Below, piece after piece: positions 1 through 9,387 of a DNA stretch of 64,000 nucleotides. Numbering within the stretch: the first letter of the stretch is position 1; each line of letters begins with the position of its first letter. A model generated the notes under the pieces. The model saw only the letters and a list, made by a program, of their open reading frames with translations, had not been told where the DNA came from and did not search any database. The stretch is from Bacillota bacterium (lineage in GTDB: Bacteria; Bacillota_A; Clostridia; Lachnospirales; Lachnospiraceae): NCBI GenBank assembly GCA_023407175.1, contig JAEYMU010000030.1, positions 124,001 through 188,000 of the forward strand. Reading direction: 5' to 3'. A program made the position numbers and the translations under genes.

Positions 1-129
1 CTTGAGGCAGTGAATAAGGTTGCCGAAACCAAGACAGATTATTCCGATGCTCCCCTCGAGCCCCAGATTATGAAGAAGCTTACCGTGGAAACCTTCGGTG
101 TGGATTATCCCGAACCGGAGACATGCTAA
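1..129 (+). CDS. 3' end of an unidentified gene (partial)
   Basis: An open frame enters from the left edge and ends at a TAA after 42 codons; the peptide ends FGVDYPEPETC. A strong hairpin terminator follows 13 bases after the stop, which supports this as a real gene end. The fragment is too short and not distinctive enough for me to name the family. Confidence 0.6.
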   Translation, partial: LEAVNKVAETKTDYSDAPLEPQIMKKLTVETFGVDYPEPETC

Positions 130-142
130 ATTTTCGATACCA

Positions 143-175
143 GGCTGCTGTCAACTACAGCAGCCCTTTTTACTT
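143..175 (+). terminator. Rho-independent terminator of the left-edge gene
   Basis: GGCTGCTGT and ACAGCAGCC form a perfect 9-bp stem with a 5-nt loop, followed by CTTTTTACTTT. It lies just after the stop of the left-edge gene and ahead of the 3' end of the opposing pyrF. Confidence 0.85.
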
Positions 176-206
176 TATTAGGAGATTACGTCCTATTGCA
201 TAAAAT

Positions 207-1154
207 TTATAATATTGCAGCCTGTTTCTTTGCTGCGACCCAGGCCTGCTTCAGATCCTCTCTCATGTCGATAACAGCCTGGCGGGAGGCGTCCGCATAG
301 CCCTCCGGTCCATACTTTTCATAGGCCTTCAGCTTATAAGCGGCAATAATACCTCTGGAGGAATTCACGATAGCTCCCAGTCCGTCCTTATTAAAATAAT
401 GTACTAAATCCTCGGCTTTTCCTCCCTGGGCACCATACCCCGGAACCAGAATATAGGTTTTAGGCATCAGCCTGCGAAGTATCTTTCCCATCTCAGGATA
501 GGTTGCGCCAACAACTGCTCCGATATAGCTGTAGGAGCTTCCCATATGCAGCTCGCCCCATTCCGCCACCTTCTCTCCGACCAGCTCATAAAGCGGCCGG
601 TTATTAATCAGCTGATCCTGAAATTCTCCGCTGGAGGGATTGGAGGTCTTGACCAGAATAAACAGACCCTTGTTCTCCTCTTTGCATACCTCAATAAAGG
701 GCTTCACGCCATCGGAGCCAAGATAGGGATTGACTGTTATAAAATCCTCATCAAAGCCCCGGTAGTCCTTACCGCCCACAGTTACCTTGCCCAGATGTCC
801 CGTCGCATAGGCCAAAGAGGTAGAACCGATATCTCCGCGCTTTACATCCCCGATAACTACCAGTCCCTTCTCCTTGCAGTAATCCACCGTCTGTTTGAAT
901 ACCTTAAGTCCCTCAAGGCCGAACTGTTCGTACATGGCTATCTGGGGTTTTACGGCGGGAATTAAATCATAGGTGGCATCAATAATTCCCTTATTATACT
1001 GCCAGATTGCCTCTGCGGCTCCCTCAAGGGTTTCTCCCTTCTCACTGTAAGCCTTTTTAAGAATTTGCTGCGGTACATAATCTAACATCGGATCCAGACC
1101 AACCACAATCGGTGCACTTAAGGCTTCAATCTTTTCCACTAATCTGTTAATCAT
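207..1154 (-). CDS. pyrF: Orotidine 5'-phosphate decarboxylase
   Basis: Decarboxylates OMP to UMP, the last step of de novo pyrimidine synthesis, in the cytosol. The substrate-binding motif VGLDPML is at residues 18-24 and the catalytic motif DVKRGDI at 103-109, with Lys105 as the expected catalytic lysine. At 315 residues it matches the longer subfamily 2 of PyrF (TIGR02127 type) rather than the short E. coli form. The ATG has a GGGAGG about 10 bases upstream. It lies 40 bp after pyrC with no terminator between them, so the two are probably co-transcribed. Confident call. Confidence 0.95.
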   Translation of the reverse strand: MINRLVEKIEALSAPIVVGLDPMLDYVPQQILKKAYSEKGETLEGAAEAIWQYNKGIIDATYDLIPAVKPQIAMYEQFGLEGLKVFKQTVDYCKEKGLVVIGDVKRGDIGSTSLAYATGHLGKVTVGGKDYRGFDEDFITVNPYLGSDGVKPFIEVCKEENKGLFILVKTSNPSSGEFQDQLINNRPLYELVGEKVAEWGELHMGSSYSYIGAVVGATYPEMGKILRRLMPKTYILVPGYGAQGGKAEDLVHYFNKDGLGAIVNSSRGIIAAYKLKAYEKYGPEGYADASRQAVIDMREDLKQAWVAAKKQAAIL

Positions 1155-1194
1155 CTTCTTTTTTGCCTCCCATTTCCCGGAAGCTTTCCTCCTG

Positions 1195-2514
1195 TTATTT
1201 TTTTATATTGAGTTGATATACAAGCTGTCCCGCCACAAAGGTATATTCTACCCGGCCCCTGACTTTCCTTCCCTGGAACGGGGTATTCCTGCCCATGGAG
1301 TAGAATTTATTCTTATCGATCTTGTACTCTGCCTTCGGGTCAGCAATCACCAGATCGGCAATTTTTCCTTCCCCGATACAGCCCCGGTCAAGCTTAAGAA
1401 CCCTTGCGGGATTTACACTCATCTTCTCTGCCAGTTGGCTTATTGTCAGCCAGCCTCCAAGAACCAGCTCGGTATATGCAAGCGAAAATGCCGTCTCCGA
1501 CCCGACGATGCCAAAGGGAGCTTCTTCAAAGGATTTTGCCTTTTCCCCGGCGCTGTGGGGTGCATGATCGGTTGCGATCACATCGATGATCCCGGCCTTT
1601 AACGCTTCCTTCAAGGCTTTTACATCCCTTGGAGAGCGAAGCGGTGGATTCATCTTATAATCCGCATCATCTCCGGGAATATCCTCGTCACTTAAGGTAA
1701 AATGATGGGGGCAAACCTCCCCGGTAACCTTAAGTCCCTCCTCCTTTGCCAGGGCAAGCATTTGGGCACTGTCCCTGGTGGAGCAGTGGCACAGGTGCAG
1801 TCTGGCACCGGTTTCCTTTGCCAGCAGTATATCCCTGGCTGCGATAATGTCCTCCACTGCATTGCTGATCCCGGCAAGCTTTAGTTCTTCTGCCTTTCTT
1901 CCTGCGTTAATCACTCCTCTTCCCACCAGACTTTTATCCTCACAGTGGGCCAGTACCGGGATATCCTCCTGCGCAGCCTGCCTCATAGCCTCTGCATAGA
2001 GGGCTGTATCCATGACGGACTTGCCGTCTTCACTTAAGGCAACGGCTCCGGCCTGCTTAAGGTCCTTAATTGCCGTAAGCTCAGTACCTGCCTGTCCGAC
2101 GGTAACAGCGCCCACCGGAAGGATGTTGACTACAGCCTCCTGTCTTGCCTTGTCAAGCACCCACTGTATCCTTTCAGCACTGTCCGTTGCAGGCTTTGTA
2201 TTCGGCATGGGACAAATAGAGGTATATCCCCCCGCTGCAGCCGCAAGTGCTCCTGTTCTGATGGTTTCCTTATATTCAAAGCCAGGCTCACGAAGATGCA
2301 CATGCAGATCAATAAAACCGGGCATCACATATTTTCCTGCCGCCTCAATACAGGTGAACTGCCTGCCCGAAGCGAAAGCCTCCCTGCTGACTGCTTCCCT
2401 GTCGATTTGCGGTTCGACCTTAAGTATCCGTTCCTTGTCAATCAGAACATCATAAATGCCCTCTCTGTGCGAAGCCGGGTCAATGACATAACCTTGCCTT
2501 ATTAAAGTAAGCAT
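1195..2514 (-). CDS. pyrC: Dihydroorotase
   Basis: Cyclises carbamoyl aspartate to dihydroorotate in pyrimidine synthesis. An amidohydrolase-fold enzyme: the metal-binding DLHVHLREPG is at residues 69-78, the second-metal and bridging region follows (ALSEDGKSV, LAHCED), and the catalytic VIATDHAPH is near residue 315. At 439 residues with an N-terminal beta segment it fits the class I (Gram-positive) dihydroorotases. First gene of a pyrC-pyrF unit. A good promoter lies about 170 bp upstream, leaving a roughly 160-nt leader with small hairpins. I found no recognisable PyrR attenuator in that leader. Confidence 0.95.
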   Translation of the reverse strand: MLTLIRQGYVIDPASHREGIYDVLIDKERILKVEPQIDREAVSREAFASGRQFTCIEAAGKYVMPGFIDLHVHLREPGFEYKETIRTGALAAAAGGYTSICPMPNTKPATDSAERIQWVLDKARQEAVVNILPVGAVTVGQAGTELTAIKDLKQAGAVALSEDGKSVMDTALYAEAMRQAAQEDIPVLAHCEDKSLVGRGVINAGRKAEELKLAGISNAVEDIIAARDILLAKETGARLHLCHCSTRDSAQMLALAKEEGLKVTGEVCPHHFTLSDEDIPGDDADYKMNPPLRSPRDVKALKEALKAGIIDVIATDHAPHSAGEKAKSFEEAPFGIVGSETAFSLAYTELVLGGWLTISQLAEKMSVNPARVLKLDRGCIGEGKIADLVIADPKAEYKIDKNKFYSMGRNTPFQGRKVRGRVEYTFVAGQLVYQLNIKK

Positions 2515-2680
2515 AGTGTAGATTCCTCTTTCTTTTTAATAATATAGTTAAAAGTTATCACATGAATTTTTGTCCGATCATATTCTGCTTTTATTATCGG
2601 CAGGACAGGCCGATTTATAAACTGCGGCTTACACTGTCATAGCAATTTACCTGTTTACAGGATGACCCTTTTTGCTTATA

Positions 2681-2709
2681 ATTATATCCATCTATTTACC
2701 ATTTGTAAA
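2681..2709 (-). promoter_or_regulatory. Sigma-A-type promoter of pyrC-pyrF
   Basis: On the minus strand TTTACA and TATAAT are separated by exactly 17 bp. This predicts a start near 2674 and a leader of about 160 nt holding the hairpins CCTGT/ACAGG and ATCGGC/GCCGAT. The -35 box overlaps the predicted promoter of the divergent LysR gene. Confidence 0.65.
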
Positions 2710-2732
2710 ATTGAATAATTAGAATATATACT
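2703..2732 (+). promoter_or_regulatory. Possible promoter of the LysR gene
   Basis: TTGTAA and TATACT are separated by 18 bp and lie back to back with the pyrC promoter. Such overlap is usual for LysR regulators and their divergent targets. The boxes are imperfect, so this is tentative. Confidence 0.4.
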
Positions 2733-2760
2733 TCATAATTTTCGATGGGAGAAACGTACT

Positions 2761-3648
2761 ATGGATTTTAAACAATTGAAAACCTTTCTTAAAATCGTGG
2801 ATACGAACAGCTTTACCGGTGCCGCGGCAGCACTTGGCTATGCCCAATCTACCGTAACTACCCAGATTAAGAATCTGGAGGAGGAACTGCATGCACCCCT
2901 GTTTGAGAGAATCGGTAAAACCATAGCTCTCACACCCGAAGGGAAACTTCTTGTTCCATATGCCAGACAGGTTGTGCAGATTGAACGCTCCATATTTAAT
3001 GATTTGTCACCCTCTGTTCATCTATCCGGCCACCTGGTAATCGGAGCCGCAGAGTCCCTGTGTAATCTGCTGGTGCCCAGAATTATCCGGCAATTTAAGC
3101 AAAATTATCCGGATGTTAATATTGAAATCCGGTTCGGTAATTCGGGCATTTTCCCGGAGCTGCTGAAACGGGGTGAAATTGATCTGGCCTTCTCCATAGG
3201 CAAAAAAATCGAAGGCAGTGATTTTATTTCCTACATTCAAAGGAAGGAACGGATGTGTCTTCTGGTAAATCCCCAGCACCCCCTCGCAGGAAGTCCTCAG
3301 GTAATCCTTAAGGATATTACAAAATATCCGCTTTTATTGACCTCCCGGAGCTGCACCTACCGTTCCGCTCTTACCCGTATGGCAACGGAGCTGGAGCTGC
3401 AAATCAATATTGCTCTTGAAACAGGAAATGTCCAGGCATTAAAGCAATTTGCCACCAGTGGGATTGGCATAACCTTTCTGCCCTATATTGCAGCAGAGGA
3501 CAGCTTGAGTAATGGTGAGCTGGTTGAGCTTAACTGGTGCGGCGGGGATTTTGGCATTATTTCCGAGGTGGTATATCATAAGAGCAAGCATATTTTCCCT
3601 GCTATGGAGCATCTGCTCCAGGCCGCCAGGGCAATTATGGTGGGCTAG
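2761..3648 (+). CDS. LysR-family transcriptional regulator
   Basis: A DNA-binding regulator of 295 residues, the usual LysR length. Residues 1-60 hold the winged helix-turn-helix (MDFKQLKTFLKIVDTNSFT, then AAALGYAQSTVTTQIKNLE). From about residue 88 a periplasmic-binding-protein-like domain binds an unknown small effector (LVIGAAESL, then FSIGKKIEG and TSGIGITFLPYIA). It is divergent from pyrC with overlapping promoters. Control of pyrCF is possible, but LysR control of this pathway is not the norm, so that link is inference only. Confidence 0.9.
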   Translation: MDFKQLKTFLKIVDTNSFTGAAAALGYAQSTVTTQIKNLEEELHAPLFERIGKTIALTPEGKLLVPYARQVVQIERSIFNDLSPSVHLSGHLVIGAAESLCNLLVPRIIRQFKQNYPDVNIEIRFGNSGIFPELLKRGEIDLAFSIGKKIEGSDFISYIQRKERMCLLVNPQHPLAGSPQVILKDITKYPLLLTSRSCTYRSALTRMATELELQINIALETGNVQALKQFATSGIGITFLPYIAAEDSLSNGELVELNWCGGDFGIISEVVYHKSKHIFPAMEHLLQAARAIMVG

Positions 3649-3755
3649 AGCAAAAAAGAGTTTGCCCTGGCAAACTCTCGCGCCGAGCGCGGTCAGCAAA
3701 GCTGACATACAACCTAACGCGCGAGTGCGCATCCTGCCCGGAGGGCTTTTTGCTT
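3649..3755. repeat. Compact multi-hairpin intergenic element, probably terminator-linked
   Basis: Several nested inverted repeats occupy about 105 bp right after the LysR stop. They are GAGTTTGCC/GGCAAACTC, CTCGCGC/GCGCGAG, GTCAGC/GCTGAC and GCCC/GGGC followed by TTTTT. An outer pairing of AGCAAAAAAG with CTTTTTGCT encloses them all. The segment is more G+C-rich than its flanks. It may terminate LysR transcription, but its complexity suggests a dispersed structured repeat. Confidence 0.55.
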
Positions 3756-3780
3756 TATAGGCGCCATTTCCTATAAAGTA

Positions 3781-3833
3781 AAAAACCATGTTTTTTGCAC
3801 AGGTACCATTGGAACAGTATCGTGAAAACATGG
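3781..3833 (-). terminator. Terminator of the degenerate Nudix gene
   Basis: On the minus strand CCATGTTTT pairs with AAAACATGG across a 30-nt loop and is followed by TTTTTTACTTT, 11 bases after the stop of the upstream gene. Confidence 0.65.
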
Positions 3834-3844
3834 CTTAAAAAACA

Positions 3845-4243
3845 TTATTCCAGATCGGCCCGCTCGATGTCCTCAAGCACCTTGCCGCTTAAATAGTAAT
3901 TCATTTCTTCCTTCATAATCCATCGGCTGTCCGCTAATTCCTCCGACAAAACCACCTCATCAAAGGTGACCCGGCACAGATAGCTGATCCCCAGATTGAA
4001 CTCATCCCCCATCATAAAGGTCCAGGTATACAAAATTTTATCAATGACCGCCGACAGACCGGTCTGCTCGTAAATCAGACGTATGACCGCCTTATCCGGC
4101 GACTCCCCAAAATCAATGACTCCATCAATGAACAACCACTGGTACGGTTCGTCGGATACACGATCATCATACCATTTGCTTACAACAAGATACTTATTTT
4201 CATACTGTACAACACCCTTTACCAATACTCTGTACTTTTCCAT
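3845..4243 (-). CDS. Nudix-fold protein with a degenerate Nudix box
   Basis: A 132-residue protein with the general Nudix layout. The box GVIDFGESPDKAVIRLIYEQ keeps the glycine, the first glutamate and the arginine. The RE pair reads RL and the EE pair reads EQ, so metal-dependent hydrolysis may be weak or lost, and it may only bind a nucleotide or sugar. I start it at the internal ATG (MEKYRVLVKG) because AGGAGG lies 6 bases upstream; an earlier GTG lies before that site. It is the last minus-strand gene after the argS/ATPase genes, separated by about 90 bp, and is followed by a terminator. Confidence 0.6.
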   Translation of the reverse strand: MEKYRVLVKGVVQYENKYLVVSKWYDDRVSDEPYQWLFIDGVIDFGESPDKAVIRLIYEQTGLSAVIDKILYTWTFMMGDEFNLGISYLCRVTFDEVVLSEELADSRWIMKEEMNYYLSGKVLEDIERADLE

Positions 4244-4331
4244 CCCATGCCTCCTATCCACCTTACGGCCACGCTGTTACAGCCTAAGCCTATCGGCTAA
4301 ACTATAACATAGGCCCAACTGTAATGCCACG

Positions 4332-5735
4332 CTATTGTGCCTGTCCGGCCAGGTAATTGATGAACTGCTGTGCCGTCCGTCCTGACCTTCCTCCGTGGGA
4401 AAGCTCCCAACGGTTTGCCTCCAGATATAATTCCTCATCCGTCAGCTTTATATTTTCCTGGCGTCTTGCAAGAACTCTGACAATCTCCATAAATTCCTTC
4501 TGCGCCGGAGATGAGAAATTAATGGTCACGCCAAAGCGCGCCACCAGGGAAAGCTTCTCCTGAACCGTATCCGAGCGATGGAGCTCCTCGGTTACCTCCA
4601 TATCCGACCGGTCATTCCAGGTCTCCCGGATTAAATGCCTGCGATTAGAGGTTGCATAAATCAGGATATTATCCGGCTTTGTCTCCAGCCCGCCTTCAAT
4701 CACAGCCTTCAGATATTTATATTCTATCTCAAATTCCTCAAAGGATAAATCATCCATATAGATGATAAATTTATAATTCCGGTTTTTTACCCGTGCAATT
4801 ACCGCAGACAAATCCTCAAACTGATGCTTATAGATCTCGATCATTCTAAGGCCGTCCTTATAATACTCATTCAAAATTGCCTTTACCGAGGTGGATTTTC
4901 CCGTACCGCTGTCACCAAAGAGCAATGCATTATTCGCTTTCTTTCCTTCGATGAAGGCTCTGGTATTATCCACCAGCTTTTTCTTCTGCAGCTCATAGCC
5001 CACCAAATCGGACAATACCACCTCCTGTGTATTGGTGATCGGCAAAAACTCAAGCTCTCCGTTATCCTTCATGATACGAAAGGCCTTGTTCAGTCCGAAT
5101 GCCCCTACACCGTATTCCCGGTAAAAATCCGTAACATGAGTAAAAATCTCATGCTCATCCTTAGCACCTGAGATTTTATCACTTAGCATCCGCACCTTCT
5201 CGCTGACACTTTTATTATAACGGCTGCTGCTCTTTTCCAGAGCATGATAGTTGGTTATAATTGTAAAACAGTTAATCTCCAGCTCCTGTTCCAGAGGAGC
5301 AAAATCGTATTCAAACAGCTGCTTGAAGATTTTGAAATCATTCTCGGCAAACCGGTTTACGGTTCCTTCCCTGGCACCGACCTTCTCACAGGTGATGCTG
5401 AAAGGATTTTCCGTGGTTGCAAGCAAGAATGCCAGATAGTTATGCCACAGGTTTTTATCAAAGCCATAATCCGTAGCAATTTCAAGCAGACGGTTAATCA
5501 GCGCATATATCCCGGAGATGATATTCTCCTTGATAAAAATCGTATTCTCCTGCTTATTTACATAGCTGTCATATTCCTTGATCAGCTCGGCCAGCTGAAT
5601 GAGGATACAATCCTCTCCCAGCTTTTTATACACTACCAGTTTCGAAATCAATTGGTACATAGCAATAACCTTGCCCTTCCTCCATACCTGCAAATTTAGG
5701 GCCGCAGGCACGATATTTGCGAAGTGACTGATCAT
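4332..5735 (-). CDS. AAA ATPase of the DUF815 family
   Basis: A 467-residue P-loop ATPase. Walker [10 protein letters not shown] is at residues 274-282 and Walker [13 protein letters not shown] near 320, followed by a sensor-like [10 protein letters not shown]. This is the conserved core of DUF815 (PF05673), whose role is not established. The N-terminal 240 residues are helical and carry no domain I recognise. GGAGG lies about 11 bases upstream of the ATG. It sits 27 bp after another, unrelated ATPase and downstream of argS, with no terminator between them, so all three look co-transcribed. Confidence 0.85.
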   Translation of the reverse strand: MISHFANIVPAALNLQVWRKGKVIAMYQLISKLVVYKKLGEDCILIQLAELIKEYDSYVNKQENTIFIKENIISGIYALINRLLEIATDYGFDKNLWHNYLAFLLATTENPFSITCEKVGAREGTVNRFAENDFKIFKQLFEYDFAPLEQELEINCFTIITNYHALEKSSSRYNKSVSEKVRMLSDKISGAKDEHEIFTHVTDFYREYGVGAFGLNKAFRIMKDNGELEFLPITNTQEVVLSDLVGYELQKKKLVDNTRAFIEGKKANNALLFGDSGTGKSTSVKAILNEYYKDGLRMIEIYKHQFEDLSAVIARVKNRNYKFIIYMDDLSFEEFEIEYKYLKAVIEGGLETKPDNILIYATSNRRHLIRETWNDRSDMEVTEELHRSDTVQEKLSLVARFGVTINFSSPAQKEFMEIVRVLARRQENIKLTDEELYLEANRWELSHGGRSGRTAQQFINYLAGQAQ

Positions 5736-5762
5736 CAGTCACTTTACCTCCATTCTGTCACT

Positions 5763-7118
5763 CTATAAGTCATCCATTCCGATTAATTCCAGGTTTGCAT
5801 TTTCCTCGGACCTGCTTATCAGCTCCTTTGAAAAACCGCTCCTGGAAAATACATAGCAGTATAACGGTTCCTTCCCGGCCTCTGCCGCCAGAGAAACCAA
5901 TTTTTCGTAATCACCGATTCCAGCCTCCTTATCCTCCCAGATGCATTTCCCCACAAGGATTTTTCCTGTTTCACTCTGGGCCAGGATATCTATTGTTCCG
6001 TTTTTACCGTACCAGCGATCCCACCATAGGAATTTCTCCGGCAGTCTCTGGTGCAAATTCATCAGCTTTAGGAATTCGGTACATACATCCGCAAAATATT
6101 CTCCCATATAATCATTCAGATAGGGGCTAATCCTTTCTTCATAAACCTGATCCATCCTTTTTAGCATCAGCTCGGACAGGTTCGGGAATACAAAACGATA
6201 CCAGAAGCCAAAAAAATTATCCTTGATCCGGTATAAGCCCTTTTGCACATTCTCCCTGCCTTCCTCACTGAGCGGTGAAAGCTTCTCCACCAGATCAAGC
6301 TCAATCAGATGCTTTAGGTAAACACTGATTTTCGCTCTTGAGAATTCGGTACACGCATGCAGATCATTCAGCTTACGGTTTCCCTGTGCAAGGGCGGATA
6401 AAATGGTATTATATACCGCCGGCTCCCGAAGCTCCAGCTTCAGAAACTGCTGCGGCGCTGTAAAAAGCCTGCTGTTTTTATTTAACATAAGGCTTTTGAT
6501 GTTCTCGGCAACGGTTCTGCTTTCCCGCCATTCATTCAGATATTCGGGAACTCCGCCAAGAATGGCGTTGATGTAAATGCAAGCTTCCACCGAAGAATCG
6601 GGGAAGCGGCTGACGAAATCCACGAAGCTAAAGCCCTTTAGCTTCAGATAGGCCGTAATCTGTGAGGTCACGCTGCCAAAATCGGTTATCATCTCATTCT
6701 CCACCCAGCGGATAGAGGAGGTGCATAAAATAAACATAACCGGCTTGTTTGTATTGTTTAATAAGCGAAAGGTTTCCATAAAGTCCGGACTGTTTCTGAT
6801 AATATAATGAAATTCATCCAGAACAATTATTGTTTTCTCTTCGCTCAATCCAATCAGCTCTTCGAATAATACCGGATAAGCAAGAATCTCCTGATGCTGC
6901 TCCTGCGAGTAGACCTGCCGGTTCATGCGCTGCAGCTGAAGCTTATCAACACACTCCGTGCCCTGATAATAATAGGCAGACGGCTTACCCTCCAGGAAAT
7001 CAGACAGCAGTGTCGTCTTACCCATCCCGATTCTGCCATACAGAATGATTAAGTTATTATCCGCCTGCGCATACTGTTCTTCGAGCAGCTTTAGCTCTGC
7101 CGACCTCTTTACGACCAT
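5763..7118 (-). CDS. ATP-binding protein of the ATPase_2/DUF234 family
   Basis: A 451-residue protein. Walker A GRIGMGKTT is at residues 28-36 and Walker B TIIVLDEFHY near 95-104, typical of ATPase_2 (PF01637, common in archaea). A winged-helix segment near 240-290 and a C-terminal DUF234 part follow; the latter contains WWDRWYGKNGTIDILAQ, a nuclease-like region with conserved acidic residues. The family's role is unknown; a toxin, regulator or DNA-linked function has been suggested for relatives, and I cannot choose between them. It lies 19 bp after argS. Confidence 0.85.
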   Translation of the reverse strand: MVVKRSAELKLLEEQYAQADNNLIILYGRIGMGKTTLLSDFLEGKPSAYYYQGTECVDKLQLQRMNRQVYSQEQHQEILAYPVLFEELIGLSEEKTIIVLDEFHYIIRNSPDFMETFRLLNNTNKPVMFILCTSSIRWVENEMITDFGSVTSQITAYLKLKGFSFVDFVSRFPDSSVEACIYINAILGGVPEYLNEWRESRTVAENIKSLMLNKNSRLFTAPQQFLKLELREPAVYNTILSALAQGNRKLNDLHACTEFSRAKISVYLKHLIELDLVEKLSPLSEEGRENVQKGLYRIKDNFFGFWYRFVFPNLSELMLKRMDQVYEERISPYLNDYMGEYFADVCTEFLKLMNLHQRLPEKFLWWDRWYGKNGTIDILAQSETGKILVGKCIWEDKEAGIGDYEKLVSLAAEAGKEPLYCYVFSRSGFSKELISRSEENANLELIGMDDL

Positions 7119-7137
7119 AGCCTCACCATTTTAACCT

Positions 7138-8904
7138 TTACATCCGTTCCGGCGCTTCAAAGCCCAGAAGCTCTGTACATACCTTAAGAATATCCTGTAC
7201 CAGGGTTATAAGCGCTATCCAGGAGGACTGCCTTGCGCTGTCCTCTTCCGCTATAATCTTGGTATTATGATAGAAGCTGTTGAAGGAGTTTGCCAAATCA
7301 TAGATATAAGCACAAATCCGGTGCGGGGCAATTTCCTGATAAGCCGTATCAATCATCTCACTAAACCTGGACAGCTCCAGCATAAGCTCCTGCTCCGCGG
7401 CAGAAGCCGGAGGAAGAATCGTCGATCCAACCGTCTCCTTCTTTAACTCGGCAAATTTTGCAAGGATCGATTTGATGCGGACAATCGTATACAGAATATA
7501 TGGTCCCGTGTCTCCCTCAAAGGCAGTAAAGCGATCGATATCAAAGATATAATCCTTGGATACCTGATTGGAGAGATCGCCGTATTTTAAGGCCGCGAGC
7601 CCCACCTGCGCCGCTATTATCCTTGCCTCGTCCTCCTCCATGCTGCGGTTTTCCATAATCTTTCGCAGCACCTCATCATTTACTTCCTTAATTAAATGCT
7701 CCAGGCGCATAACGCCGCCCTCTCTGGTCTTAAACGGCTTTCCGTCCCTGCCGTTCATCGTGCCAAAGCCGATATGAGTAAGCTTGGTCGTCTCGTTCAC
7801 AAGCTTCGTCTTTCTTGCACAGCGGAATACTGTCTCAAAATACAGCTCCTGACGCTTATCGGTAATATAGATGATATGCTCCGGGGCAAACAGCTTCATA
7901 CGCTCCACAATCGTTGCCAAATCTGTCGTATTGTACAGGGAGGCCCCATCGGACTTAAGGATAATGCAGGGCGGAATCTCCTTTGTATCCGAATCCTCCT
8001 TCACATCCACCACCAGTGCTCCCTCGCTTATTCTTGTATAATTATTATCCTTCAGATACTGAACCATATCAGGAATGTAGGACTGAACATCACTTTCCTT
8101 CTTCCAGAGCTCAAAGGATACATTCAGTATTTCATAGATTCTCTTAATATCCGTTACAGAGACCTCCAGCATGTGGTTCCACAGGGCACGATAGCCTGCA
8201 TGTCCATTCTGAAGCAGATAGGTAATCTGCTTGGCCTCCTCACGAAATTCCGGATTCTGCTTGGAATATTCGCTGGCTGCAGGATAAATTTCCTCCAGTT
8301 CGCTGATACTGAAGGGTGCCTCCTTCGGATATTCCCCTGCAAAGCTGTCGTCAAAGTAAACTAAATCCGGCTTGCGTCTCTTAAGCTCCGCCATGATCAG
8401 TCCCATCTGAGTTCCCCAATCGCCAAGATGCACATCTCCCATAACTTCATTTCCGCAAAAGCGAAGCAGTCGTTTAATGCTCTCGCCAATGACTGCGGAA
8501 CGCATGTGTCCTACATGAAGCGGCTTTGCAATATTGGGGCCGCCGTAATCAATCAGAATTTTCTTCGGCTCCTGGTCCTTCTCGCAGCCAAAATTCTCCG
8601 CTGCTCTCATCTGATTTAAAAATCCGGCCAGAAATTCGTCACTGAGTGTAATATTAATAAAACCCGGCATAATTGCCGTAATCTCCTGAAAGGTCCTGCT
8701 GTCCTTTAAGTATTCCACGATCTCCTGGGCAATCTTAATCGGTGCTGTCTTATATTGTTTGGCCGCCGCCAATGCGCCGTTGCACTGGTACTGGCATAAA
8801 TCCGGCCGGTTTGAGACAGTAACCGCACCGTATTTTTCTTCATAGCCCCTGGCAGTAAAGGCTTCCTTTAATTCAAGTGAAATTAAATCTGCTATTTTCT
8901 TCAT
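7138..8904 (-). CDS. argS: Arginyl-tRNA synthetase
   Basis: Charges tRNA-Arg with arginine in the cytosol. The class I HIGH signature appears as HVGH at residues 130-133 (PLHVGHMRSAVIGE). The N-terminal Add-1 tRNA-binding domain and the C-terminal DALR anticodon-binding helices (ending ELLGFEAPERM) are both present, giving 588 residues, full length. I start it at the second ATG (MKKIADLIS), since GGAG lies six bases upstream; the earlier ATG is part of the ATGGAG site itself. First of three closely spaced genes. Confidence 0.96.
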   Translation of the reverse strand: MKKIADLISLELKEAFTARGYEEKYGAVTVSNRPDLCQYQCNGALAAAKQYKTAPIKIAQEIVEYLKDSRTFQEITAIMPGFINITLSDEFLAGFLNQMRAAENFGCEKDQEPKKILIDYGGPNIAKPLHVGHMRSAVIGESIKRLLRFCGNEVMGDVHLGDWGTQMGLIMAELKRRKPDLVYFDDSFAGEYPKEAPFSISELEEIYPAASEYSKQNPEFREEAKQITYLLQNGHAGYRALWNHMLEVSVTDIKRIYEILNVSFELWKKESDVQSYIPDMVQYLKDNNYTRISEGALVVDVKEDSDTKEIPPCIILKSDGASLYNTTDLATIVERMKLFAPEHIIYITDKRQELYFETVFRCARKTKLVNETTKLTHIGFGTMNGRDGKPFKTREGGVMRLEHLIKEVNDEVLRKIMENRSMEEDEARIIAAQVGLAALKYGDLSNQVSKDYIFDIDRFTAFEGDTGPYILYTIVRIKSILAKFAELKKETVGSTILPPASAAEQELMLELSRFSEMIDTAYQEIAPHRICAYIYDLANSFNSFYHNTKIIAEEDSARQSSWIALITLVQDILKVCTELLGFEAPERM

Positions 8905-9387
8905 AACAATCTCCATTCTTTCAAAGCAAAAGCAAGGTATCCGTCAGCTCCGATATTACCTGACTTTCGAATCCTTTAATTAAACAATACTTTATCATAG
9001 ATAAAACTAATTGTCATCATATAACATAAAAATTTCCCTGCCATCCCAGAAATTTGGATATTCTTATATGTATAGTAAAATTTATACAATTAGCCAAATA
9101 AATTGTTATAATAACACATTTTATGAAAATAATATATACAAATTTAAAATTAAGACTGTTATTTTAAAATAAAATGTAGTATATTATAGCTATAAACATT
9201 CTATCATGAGACTTCTGTGACATACAAGCAGAATATGGACATTCGTTTGTGTCGAAAATGTATGGGGGATACAAAAGCAGATATTCCAGTGTGCTGATAT
9301 TGGTATGTGATTTTCTATACTTGGTTATAGTACACTTTGTTCATGGGAATGCACGGAGTATATCTGAATTACGAAAGGAGAAATATC
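8905..9387. other. AT-rich intergenic region between divergent genes
   Basis: About 480 bp with no convincing gene. It is strongly A+T-rich and should hold the promoters of argS (leftward) and of the CheX-like/CheY pair (rightward). The T-box, c-di-GMP and other common riboswitch cores I know were looked for and not recognised. Confidence 0.6.
9159..9187 (+). promoter_or_regulatory. Possible promoter of the CheX-like/CheY operon
   Basis: TTATTT and TATTAT with a 17-bp spacer, in very A+T-rich DNA where chance matches are common. It would leave a leader of about 190 nt. A TATACT at 9316-9321 is an alternative -10 box. Confidence 0.3.

Noticed and set aside
546..965. Plus-strand frame of 139 codons opposite pyrF
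   Set aside because: It is antisense to a confident pyrF and shows no protein-family features.
2515..2680. Possible PyrR attenuator in the pyrC leader
   Set aside because: Small hairpins exist, but I could not find the conserved PyrR-binding loop or a terminator with T-tract.
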